DNA of 22,452 bases from a virus. Positions 4,358-8,947 of the stretch are shown here, piece after piece. The stretch covers positions 1 through 22,452 of IMG/VR virus record IMGVR_UViG_3300021962_000705, one strand, 5' to 3'. Both the position numbers and the translations under genes were made by a program. How positions within the stretch are numbered: position 1 is the first letter of the stretch; every line of letters begins with the position of its first letter. The notes under the pieces were generated by a model that did not search any database, was not told the origin of the DNA, and worked only from the letters and a program-made list of their open reading frames with translations.

Positions 4358-4531
4358 ATGAAATTACACGACGTGCAAATTCTCAAACTACTATACACGA
4401 TGGCAGATCGTCCATACAAAGCGTCATCGCATTGGACAGTCACACCATATAAAAACGACCCGCTTTTCGAAATTCCGAAAGCTGAGTTTAAGAGAGATCC
4501 TCTTTTCGAGTATCCTAAAAAGAAGAGTTAA
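4358..4531 (+). CDS. Small plus-strand protein with duplicated DPLFExPK motif, 57 aa
   Basis: The only convincing plus-strand gene. It encodes MKLHDVQILKLLYTMADRPY and ends with two copies of an eight-residue unit: DPLFEIPK and DPLFEYPK. The two units differ mainly at third codon positions (GAC/GAT, CCG/CCT, GAA/GAG), which argues for protein-level selection, while the minus strand here is full of stops. Translation starts right after the late-like box, with only a distant GGAG. The gene is convergent with the 66-aa membrane protein; the two stops abut (4531/4532). The rest of the long plus-strand frame upstream is antisense to tRNAs and is not part of the gene. Function unknown. Confidence 0.7.
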   Translation: MKLHDVQILKLLYTMADRPYKASSHWTVTPYKNDPLFEIPKAEFKRDPLFEYPKKKS

Positions 4532-4732
4532 TTACTTCTTTTCCTTTTCCAACTTTGGTTCTTCAAACCCCATATCTCTTTGAACATAGGCTGGAAAAAA
4601 CTTCCAACCAAAACTTTTCCAATACTTGTGAATGATGTTATTGATAACGACTGCTGCTATCACTATAACAATAAACCCAAGTGCGGTTAAAATTGAACCG
4701 GCTAAAAATACTGCCGCTTGATCTATGTCCAT
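4532..4732 (-). CDS. Small single-pass membrane protein, 66 aa
   Basis: Begins MDIDQAAVFLAGSILTALGF; residues about 7-32 form one long hydrophobic helix (LTALGFIVIVIAAVVI), followed by a charged cytoplasmic-type tail (EEPKLEKEKK). The SD AAGGAAG lies 3-5 bases upstream of the ATG. It sits inside the tRNA cluster between tRNA-Tyr and tRNA-Pro. No family recognised; small phage inner-membrane proteins often affect host physiology or exclusion, but nothing here shows that. Confidence 0.82.
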   Translation of the reverse strand: MDIDQAAVFLAGSILTALGFIVIVIAAVVINNIIHKYWKSFGWKFFPAYVQRDMGFEEPKLEKEKK

Positions 4733-4753
4733 ATACTTCCTTAGTTAATAAAG

Positions 4754-4846
4754 TGGTGGAGGTCCACGGAGTCGAACCGCGAATGTTTACCACGAGGGGA
4801 CGGATTTACAGTCCGCCGATGCACACACCATAGCATCAAGACCTCC
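4754..4846 (-). tRNA. tRNA-Tyr(GTA)
   Basis: Acceptor GGAGGTC/GACCTCC, discriminator A, encoded CCA. Anticodon loop CTGTAAA, anticodon GTA. Long class II variable arm as in bacterial tRNA-Tyr. T-loop TTCGACT. Confidence 0.92.
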
Positions 4847-4852
4847 AAAAAT

Positions 4853-4917
4853 CAACAGGATCCGCTTGCTTTTCACAGCCAAAAGTGAAATGTTTTGTTT
4901 TGCTGAAAGGATCCTAA
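4853..4917 (-). ncRNA. Hairpin spacer B (repeat family member)
   Basis: Minus strand: AGGATCC (4915-4909), TTTCAGCAAAACAAAAC, inner hairpin TTTCAC/GTGAAA, bulge AGCAAGC, GGATCCT (4863-4857), GTTG. It shares layout and the motifs TTCAGCAA and GTTG with copies D and E; the stem sequence differs but stays fully paired. It starts 5 bases after the CCA of the short tRNA-like element and ends before tRNA-Tyr. Confidence 0.6.
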
Positions 4918-4920
4918 AAC

Positions 4921-4978
4921 TGGCGGGGCATTACAATTGCTGCAAGAACTCTTTGGACAGAGTTACCTTTTTTGCCCC
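4921..4978 (-). tRNA. tRNA-like element without D-arm, 58 nt, encoded CCA
   Basis: Minus strand: acceptor GGGGCA pairs with TGCCCC, then G and CCA. Only about 8 bases (AAAAAGGT) stand where a D-arm should be. An arm AACTC-TGTCCAAA-GAGTT follows with an 8-nt loop (anticodon unclear: TCC, GTC or CCA readings are possible). Then one base and a T-arm TTGC-AGCAATT-GTAA, whose loop closely matches that of the permuted element (TGCAATT). It may be a degenerate tRNA, a truncated functional tRNA, or part of the hairpin family. Confidence 0.5.
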
Positions 4979-4984
4979 ATAACT

Positions 4985-5063
4985 TGGCTCCGCATCTGGG
5001 TGACGATCCCAGCTAACCATGGATTAACAGTCCAGCCCATGCACCACGCTCGGGTTCTGCGGA
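4985..5063 (-). tRNA. tRNA-Asn(GTT)
   Basis: Acceptor TCCGCA/TGCGGA (seventh pair G-A mismatched), discriminator G, encoded CCA. Anticodon loop CTGTTAA, anticodon GTT. Large D-arm. T-stem CTGGG/CCCAG with an abnormal T-loop ATCGTCA. Confidence 0.88.
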
Positions 5064-5071
5064 ATAGAATT

Positions 5072-5145
5072 TGGTTGCGGGTAATGGTAACGCTCCACTC
5101 TCAGTCAGGCTTATGAGACCTGCCGGGTCACTTGACCTACCCGCG
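5072..5145 (-). tRNA. tRNA-Met(CAT), initiator-like
   Basis: Acceptor CGCGGGT faces ACCCGCA with a C1-A72 mismatch, the bacterial initiator hallmark; discriminator A, encoded CCA. Anticodon stem CAGGT/GCCTG lacks the three GC pairs typical of initiators, loop CTCATAA. The D-arm is compact (GGTC-AAGT-GACC is possible). T-loop is AGCGTTA, lacking T54 and Psi55. The initiator call rests on the C1-A72 mismatch only. Confidence 0.78.
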
Positions 5146-5409
5146 ATAATTAGTTGTCGGCTACGTTTCCACATCGCCCCGACTTGAGTTTACAACCCTG
5201 TCGCCACATTTGCTTCTTCTGTTGTGTGGTTCACCATAGCAGTTTCTGATTGATATCTCTAACGGTGTGCTGCCACCGGATCTCTATCGTATTATCAAAC
5301 GCCTCAGTCACGTCGAGGAACGGGATACTGGCGGTTCCAAGGAGTAACGATCTCCTTCTTCATGCGTGACAGGCATGCGTGCGTCCATGAACACTTTGAA
5401 ACCAAAATC
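5146..5409 (-). other. Unexplained 264-base segment with several hairpins
   Basis: No convincing gene lies between the membrane protein and the initiator-like tRNA. Minus-strand stems include CATGC/GCATG, GGAGA..ACTCC, GGAAC/GTTCC, CGGTG-GCAGCA-CACCG, CCACA/TGTGG, and a hairpin at 5183-5156 (GTCGG/CCGAC with a GGAA tetraloop). Very short frames with overlapping starts and stops exist (one reads MKKEIVTPWNRQYPVPRRD), but none has a good ribosome site. Either a structured RNA or a decayed gene. Confidence 0.35.
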
Positions 5410-5655
5410 TTACAAATGATACTTTTTTCGAATCTTCATTCCAACAAACGTACCACAAAATGCTCCTGCACATGCAGGAATCAACATCCAATGATTAGTA
5501 GTGTAGTTAATTACAGCCACACTAGCAATCAAAAATACTACAATTGCCCAAAGACTCGACGCTAACGCCCTATCTTCAGTAATCGATTTTAAATAATATG
5601 CATAAAACATATCAGTAAAAAATAACGCAAAAAACGTAACAATATATTCTAACAT
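5410..5655 (-). CDS. Multi-pass membrane protein, 81 aa
   Basis: Begins MLEYIVTFFALFFTDMFYAYY, with three hydrophobic segments (residues about 3-22, 32-48, 55-72) and a basic C-terminus (KIRKKYHL). AGGA precedes the ATG at a normal distance. It is flanked by tRNA-Thr and an unexplained structured segment. Its pattern recalls small membrane proteins seen in T4-like marine phages and some bacteria, but I cannot name a family. Predicted inner-membrane location. Confidence 0.85.
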   Translation of the reverse strand: MLEYIVTFFALFFTDMFYAYYLKSITEDRALASSLWAIVVFLIASVAVINYTTNHWMLIPACAGAFCGTFVGMKIRKKYHL

Positions 5656-5666
5656 TTTATTCCTAT

Positions 5667-5740
5667 TGGTGCCCCATCAGAGAATCGAACTCCGTTTTGA
5701 TGCTTACAAGGCAACTGTAATACCAATATACTAATAGGGC
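5667..5740 (-). tRNA. tRNA-Thr(TGT)
   Basis: Acceptor GCCCTAT/ATGGGGC, discriminator A, encoded CCA. Anticodon stem GTTGC/GCATC (one T-T mismatch), loop CTTGTAA, anticodon TGT. T-loop TTCGATT. Confidence 0.91.
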
Positions 5741-5741
5741 A

Positions 5742-5815
5742 TGGAGCGGGGTAAGAGAATCGAACTCTCAGCATTAGCTTGGAAGGCTAAGGTATTACCA
5801 CTATACGAACCCCGC
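5742..5815 (-). tRNA. tRNA-Gly(TCC)
   Basis: Acceptor GCGGGGT/ACCCCGC, discriminator T (U73), encoded CCA. Anticodon stem TTAGC/GCTAA, loop CTTCCAA, anticodon TCC. T-loop TTCGATT. A promoter -10 box lies only 8 bases upstream, so the primary transcript may need almost no 5' trimming. Confidence 0.93.
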
Positions 5816-5823
5816 ATGTCTAT

Positions 5824-5852
5824 ATTTTACAATGACGACTTATTAAAGTCAA
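5824..5852 (-). promoter_or_regulatory. Sigma70-type promoter TTGACT-17-TAAAAT before tRNA-Gly
   Basis: -35 TTGACT at 5852-5847, 17-base spacer, -10 TAAAAT at 5829-5824. The -35 directly adjoins the 3' arm of stem-loop C, so the stem-loop and the promoter are back to back. Confidence 0.7.
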
Positions 5853-5853
5853 C

Positions 5854-5983
5854 ACCATATAGAACCTCTCTGTAGTGCTTGAATCTACGGTGGCCCTACT
5901 CTTCTTGGCACCTCTCACCGTTCTGCAGAATGAGTGAGTTCAGTGTTATTCCAATGTAGCCACTCAGAGAGTTTCTATATGGT
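5854..5983 (-). ncRNA. Stem-loop spacer C whose long stem includes the CCA end of tRNA-Glu
   Basis: Minus strand: ACCATATAGAAACTCTCTG (5983-5965), starting at the ACCA end of tRNA-Glu, pairs over 19 positions with one mismatch with CAGAGAGGTTCTATATGGT (5872-5854). The 92-base interior can fold into further stems (GAGTG/CACTC, CGGTG/CACCG, GTAG/CTAC). It shares the arm CCATATAGAAAC with spacer A behind tRNA-Lys. Candidate small stable RNA; no ORF. Confidence 0.5.
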
Positions 5984-6055
5984 ACTCGGTGGGGGAATCG
6001 AACCCCTCCTTCCCGCCGTGAAAGGGCGGTGTCCTAGCCGATAGACGAACCGAGC
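5980..6055 (-). tRNA. tRNA-Glu(TTC)
   Basis: Acceptor GCTCGGT/ACCGAGT, discriminator A, encoded CCA. Anticodon stem CCGCC/GGCGG, loop CTTTCAC, anticodon TTC. T-loop TTCGATT. First tRNA of the cluster in transcription order; its CCA pairs with downstream sequence (spacer C). Confidence 0.93.
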
Positions 6056-6104
6056 ATTGTGATCCAAATTGTAAAAGAACAATGTTTTTATTAAAACTAC
6101 GTTC

Positions 6105-6131
6105 ATTATAAACAAACGTAAAAAAAGTCAA
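6105..6131 (-). promoter_or_regulatory. Promoter for the tRNA cluster (TTGACT-15-TATAAT)
   Basis: TTGACT at 6131-6126 and TATAAT at 6110-6105 on the minus strand, with a short 15-base spacer. It sits directly downstream of the terminator and about 50 bases before tRNA-Glu, so it is the logical start of the tRNA operon. Confidence 0.6.
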
Positions 6132-6137
6132 CAGATA

Positions 6138-6173
6138 AAAAAACCCCCGAAAACTTTCGCCTTCGGGGGTTCT
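6138..6173 (-). terminator. Rho-independent terminator
   Basis: On the minus strand AACCCCCGAA and TTCGGGGG form a strong GC stem around GGCGAAAGTT, followed by seven T. It ends transcription coming from the replication genes and the 39-aa ORF before the tRNA operon promoter. Confidence 0.93.
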
Positions 6174-6204
6174 TGGAATTTCAGACTAATTTTAGACTTG
6201 AAAC

Positions 6205-6324
6205 TTACCCTTTAGAACCCCCTGCACAAATACTAGGCGCAAAGTTATCCCATGAGCCGTTATTGCGCTCTAGTGATAATGTTGGCTGTGTATAGGCCAT
6301 TGTGGTTGAGGATATGTGTTTCAT
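6205..6324 (-). CDS. 39-aa ORF with its own promoters and terminator
   Basis: Reads MKHISSTTMAYTQPTLSLER (first 20 residues) and ends CAGGSKG. Two tandem promoters lie immediately upstream and a strong terminator follows about 30 bases after the stop, making a monocistronic unit. The ribosome site is poor (GAAAG before the first ATG); a second ATG at 6300 is possible. The single Cys near a Gly-rich tail is notable, but I recognise no family. It could also be a structured or untranslated small RNA with a chance ORF. Confidence 0.5.
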   Translation of the reverse strand: MKHISSTTMAYTQPTLSLERNNGSWDNFAPSICAGGSKG

Positions 6325-6336
6325 TTTCTTTCGCTA

Positions 6337-6394
6337 AAATTACAAGAACTTTTTCAGTTCGTCAATTATATATCTATTCTTTTATCTAAGTCAA
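6337..6394 (-). promoter_or_regulatory. Tandem sigma70-type promoters before the 39-aa ORF
   Basis: First: TTGACT (6394-6389), 18-base spacer, TATAAT (6370-6365). Second, overlapping it: TTGACG (6365-6360), 17-base spacer, TAATTT (6342-6337). Both point at the 39-aa ORF. Confidence 0.65.
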
Positions 6395-6412
6395 CAGTTT
6401 TTACAAATTATT

Positions 6413-6844
6413 TTAAATATTTTCTATAAATCGCAATTTGACGCCGGCTTCACCGAACATCTGTAACGACTCATCTAAGTTATTATGCTTACGATCCAAA
6501 TCAGGTTGGGTAGTAATTACTTCCTTGATCCCTTTTTGAATAATTCCTTTAGCACATTCGTTACAAGGAAACAGTGTACTATACAAAGTTGCTCCTTTCA
6601 CATCAACGAATGCATTATCAAGTGCGTTTCGTTCTGCATGGGATACAAACTTGTATTTCGTTTCCTTGTCTCTGTATCTCTCCGCTGTGTCTTCTACACC
6701 TCGAGGAAATCCATTGAAACCAAGACTTAGTACTTGTTTGTCTTCATTAACAATACATGCCCCAACTTGTGTCGAGGGATCTTGCGACCAATGCGACACA
6801 TGATGTGCCAATTGAAAAAAACGTCTGTGCCATTTTGAATCCAT
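6413..6844 (-). CDS. dCMP deaminase family protein (zinc cytidine-deaminase fold)
   Basis: 143 residues with the zinc motifs HAERNAL (His69, catalytic Glu71) and PCNEC (Cys94, Cys97). This is the dCMP deaminase/ComEB pattern, also found in T4 Cd. Predicted reaction: dCMP to dUMP, feeding thymidylate synthesis for phage DNA. It is shorter than the T4 enzyme, mainly lacking an insert around the allosteric region, so dCTP regulation may differ. The ATG lies exactly six bases after a -10 box and has no SD, suggesting a leaderless mRNA. The gene follows regA at a 38-base gap that holds the promoter. Confidence 0.9.
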   Translation of the reverse strand: MDSKWHRRFFQLAHHVSHWSQDPSTQVGACIVNEDKQVLSLGFNGFPRGVEDTAERYRDKETKYKFVSHAERNALDNAFVDVKGATLYSTLFPCNECAKGIIQKGIKEVITTQPDLDRKHNNLDESLQMFGEAGVKLRFIENI

Positions 6845-6850
6845 GAATTA

Positions 6851-6879
6851 ATTATAACTCCAACTCAAACAAAAGACAA
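6851..6879 (-). promoter_or_regulatory. Sigma70-type promoter TTGTCT-17-TATAAT before dCMP deaminase
   Basis: -35 TTGTCT at 6879-6874, 17-base spacer, perfect -10 at 6856-6851. The predicted start point falls on or next to the A of the ATG at 6844. Confidence 0.75.
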
Positions 6880-6882
6880 CAA

Positions 6883-7278
6883 TTATTTCTTACGACCGAT
6901 ATTATATTTTGCGACAAGCTCCCATTCGTCCTTCTCTTTGTATGCCAATACTTTGATTTGCGAGAGAGGTGCGACTGGTTCTTTACTTTTGACTGGATCG
7001 ACAAGTGTCACTAAGCCCCACTCTGCCATTAGGTTGGCAATAGTGTTTCTACGTGATAAATCATCTTCCGATATGTTGGTTGGTTTGCCATCTAAGGCAA
7101 ACAATTCTTTGAAGTGCACAATGTAATACCTACCCTGCTTATGCAAGATATGGCATGATTGATACAATTTTTGATCTTTTTTGGAAGCTACGCCTATCCG
7201 CGTTAACGTTTCACGGACCTTTAAAAAATCATCTTCATTAGCTAGTTTTACTTCGACTAAACTATCGAGCAATATCAT
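6883..7278 (-). CDS. regA: RegA-type translational repressor
   Basis: 131 residues that align by eye with T4 RegA along the whole length: DDFLKVRETLTRIGVASKKD, LYQSCHILHKQGRYYIVHFKE, AEWGLVTLVD and EWELVAKYNIG. RegA binds the start regions of early mRNAs and blocks initiation; in T4 its targets include clamp and clamp-loader genes, which lie directly upstream here. Start 7278 (MILLDSLVEVKL) was chosen over 7290 because GGAG lies 8 bases before it and the T4 protein also begins near this point. It overlaps the end of the gp62 gene. Confidence 0.93.
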   Translation of the reverse strand: MILLDSLVEVKLANEDDFLKVRETLTRIGVASKKDQKLYQSCHILHKQGRYYIVHFKELFALDGKPTNISEDDLSRRNTIANLMAEWGLVTLVDPVKSKEPVAPLSQIKVLAYKEKDEWELVAKYNIGRKK

Positions 7279-7663
7279 CCCGAACTCCACTCTGTAATGT
7301 TGTTTTTATCATGGATAGTTGTTCATTAGACAGTAATGGTAGGACCTGCTTAGCTTTATCAACACCGTAGGAGAAGTATTGCATAACAAGTTGGAGATCA
7401 CCGTCTTCCTTTTTTGCCCATTTTGAGAATCTTTTCCCCGGACGAATAGTATTTAGGAGATAGTGAAATTGGAGTTTATTATCTAAAATCCTGTGTATAT
7501 TCATATGGTTAGCATACATTATAGTATCAGGAAAATAAGATAAAGCACGATTAACGACGAAAGGGACATAGCCACTCTCTGCTAATTCATCGTTTTCAGT
7601 ACCAGTCATAAGATCTTTCTTAGACTGACTATTAATGCTATTAACAAATTCAAACGGGTTCAT
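7262..7663 (-). CDS. 62: Clamp loader small subunit (gp62-like)
   Basis: 133 residues beginning MNPFEFVNSINSQSKKDL. The segment PFVVNRALSYFPDTIMYANHMN followed by RPGKRFSKWAKK matches gp62 patterns of T4-like phages (T4: VENALSQFPE and PRGKRYGKWAKL). It is shorter than T4 gp62 (187 aa), as in marine T4-like phages. It should assemble with gp44 to load the gp45 clamp. The ATG overlaps the upstream membrane protein's stop (ATGA), and regA begins within its 3' end. Confidence 0.88.
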   Translation of the reverse strand: MNPFEFVNSINSQSKKDLMTGTENDELAESGYVPFVVNRALSYFPDTIMYANHMNIHRILDNKLQFHYLLNTIRPGKRFSKWAKKEDGDLQLVMQYFSYGVDKAKQVLPLLSNEQLSMIKTTLQSGVRDDIAR

Positions 7664-7950
7664 TGGGTTAGCATCCTTACCAAACCTATTGTATCTATGG
7701 TAGTAAGCAAGATGTAGTTAGCAAGCATGCCAAATGATTTCCTAGTATAACTAGCCCAAGCATACATGGCGCAACCAGAGATCCAAACAGGATAAAGAAC
7801 GAGTAGGGGTGGGTTGGGGACAGTAACAGCCATAGTAATGCTACACCCGATAGACACAGCCCAAGCAAGCAACTCAATAAAAAAACGAAGAGGGTGAGAT
7901 CTAAAGTCATCTTTTATCCATAGTAAAGTAGGCTTCAATAAATCATTCAT
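7660..7950 (-). CDS. Membrane protein, 96 aa, between gp62 and the zinc-ribbon gene
   Basis: Begins MNDLLKPTLLWIKDDFRSHP. It has hydrophobic segments at about residues 23-42 (FFIELLAWAVSIGCSITMAV), 48-66 and 73-91, so two to three membrane passes. It overlaps both neighbours (ATGAATGA at its start, ATGA at its end), placing it firmly in the clamp-loader operon. No family is recognised with certainty. Its position among replication genes could reflect membrane-linked replication or simple operon hitch-hiking. Confidence 0.85.
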   Translation of the reverse strand: MNDLLKPTLLWIKDDFRSHPLRFFIELLAWAVSIGCSITMAVTVPNPPLLVLYPVWISGCAMYAWASYTRKSFGMLANYILLTTIDTIGLVRMLTQ

Positions 7951-8107
7951 TTAATTGTTCGAACATATCTTCGAGTCCTGATAAGCACGTCGGGCAAAAG
8001 GCAACAGGCAGTATACCGAGGTTACCCTCTATACCACCTTCGCCAGCAATATCAAAGTCGCATCTACAGATCGTACATTCGACTATGTCGTTAGAATTCG
8101 TTTCCAT
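7943..8107 (-). CDS. Small zinc-ribbon protein, 54 aa
   Basis: Begins METNSNDIVECTICRCDFDI and has two Cys pairs, CTIC (Cys11, Cys14) and CPTC (Cys38, Cys41), separated by a Gly-rich loop, i.e. a CxxC-x23-CxxC zinc ribbon, then an acidic helix (GLEDMFEQLNE). Likely a nucleic-acid- or protein-binding accessory. The start lies 25 bases inside the 3' end of the exported-protein gene, with GGA just before the ATG; the stop overlaps the next ATG (ATGAATGA). Confidence 0.8.
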   Translation of the reverse strand: METNSNDIVECTICRCDFDIAGEGGIEGNLGILPVAFCPTCLSGLEDMFEQLNE

Positions 8108-8583
8108 TGTCCGTTCACATTCAAATAAAGTTCACCATCAGGACCTGGAACCATTTTAACAGATACTTCATTCTCTGTACCAGGAACAAACTGCTTTGTC
8201 TTCCCACCAATGTTTACACCACCGTTAGCATTGATCTGTAAGAATGATGGAGCAGTCCATGTAGCTCCACCTCCGCCATTTGAGATCAACATCGATCCAT
8301 TCGTTGCTGCGATTGAGAAGTCGCGTGGTGGTGGAGGAGGTGGAGGTGCAATCTCACCATATGTATGCGTCAACTGCAAATGATTGCTTGCTTGCTCTTC
8401 AATTAAAGAAATAATGGCTGGATCAATGGCTTCGCTAGCAGCAGGGCTATTAGGAATAGGTACCACGCTGTTACCCAGTGCGGCATTTGCACCTTGTGCA
8501 TGAGCAACAGAAGCGCCTGCAAGCACAGCAGAGAACAGACCAAGCCCCTTAACAAATCTTCTACGTTCATTAATTTTCTCCAT
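8083..8583 (-). CDS. Exported protein with Tat-type signal peptide, 166 aa
   Basis: N-terminus MEKINERRRFVKGLGLFSAV has the twin-arginine motif RRxFxK, a hydrophobic stretch and a probable cleavage site AHA|Q near residue 29. The mature part has a 7-Pro run (80-86), a Gly-rich patch (SNGGGGATW) and beta-type repeats ending VKMVPGPDGELYLNVNG. Start 8583 has AGGAG 9 bases upstream; the longer frame is rejected. It sits between replication genes, overlapped by the zinc-ribbon gene. The C-terminal part resembles short repeats found in phage structural or adhesion proteins, but this is inference. Confidence 0.82.
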   Translation of the reverse strand: MEKINERRRFVKGLGLFSAVLAGASVAHAQGANAALGNSVVPIPNSPAASEAIDPAIISLIEEQASNHLQLTHTYGEIAPPPPPPPRDFSIAATNGSMLISNGGGGATWTAPSFLQINANGGVNIGGKTKQFVPGTENEVSVKMVPGPDGELYLNVNGQWKRILTT

Positions 8584-8594
8584 AATATAATCTC

Positions 8595-8780
8595 CTACCA
8601 ATGGCGTATCACGCCTGCAATAATAAAACAATTAGTAATAATATAACTTAGCACAATCACAGTTCTAATGATAGCAACCTTATCTGCTTGCCAATCATTA
8701 TCGTGTGCTTTCTTTCCAAGCGCTCTTGCCCACAAAGTCCAATAGTACTTCAGGAGGCTAGAATAATACTTCGCTCTCAT
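8595..8780 (-). CDS. Small membrane protein, 61 aa
   Basis: Begins MRAKYYSSLLKYYWTLWARA, with a basic N-terminus and one C-terminal hydrophobic helix (VIVLSYIITNCFIIAGVI). Its stop TAG is part of the SD of the exported-protein gene, and its ATG overlaps the stop of the 56-aa gene (ATGA). AAGAG precedes the ATG. Function unknown. Confidence 0.78.
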   Translation of the reverse strand: MRAKYYSSLLKYYWTLWARALGKKAHDNDWQADKVAIIRTVIVLSYIITNCFIIAGVIRHW

Positions 8781-8947
8781 ACCAACTCTTCAAGTATACC
8801 TAACCCCTCAGCAAGAATCAACAGAAATCCTGCAAAGAATAAATTACCAGCAATCAAACAACCGCCAGCTCCTATTCTGACAATACTCTTTACAAGGCTG
8901 ACATAGAAATGTCCTTTGCTTGTATCTTTAGGTTGTAATTCAATCAT
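8777..8947 (-). CDS. Small membrane protein, 56 aa
   Basis: Begins MIELQPKDTSKGHFYVSLVK, then a hydrophobic Gly-rich helix (LIAGNLFFAGFLLILAEGLG). The ATG overlaps the stop of the gp44 gene (ATGA) and its stop overlaps the next ATG, so it is translated with the clamp-loader operon. Function unknown. The pair of small membrane proteins next to gp44 may act together. Confidence 0.78.
   Translation of the reverse strand: MIELQPKDTSKGHFYVSLVKSIVRIGAGGCLIAGNLFFAGFLLILAEGLGILEELV

Noticed and set aside
4853-4917. Spacer B as a rho-independent terminator
   Set aside because: The stem is followed by GTTGATTTTT only after several bases, the loop is long, and the same structure recurs between tRNAs that are expected to be co-transcribed.
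5362-5565. Plus-strand 67-aa ORF
   Set aside because: Overlaps antisense to a well-supported membrane protein gene; Cys/His-rich composition is a by-product, with no ribosome site.
7695-7910. 71-aa hydrophobic minus-strand frame
   Set aside because: Alternate frame of the 96-aa membrane protein gene, which has better start and operon overlaps.
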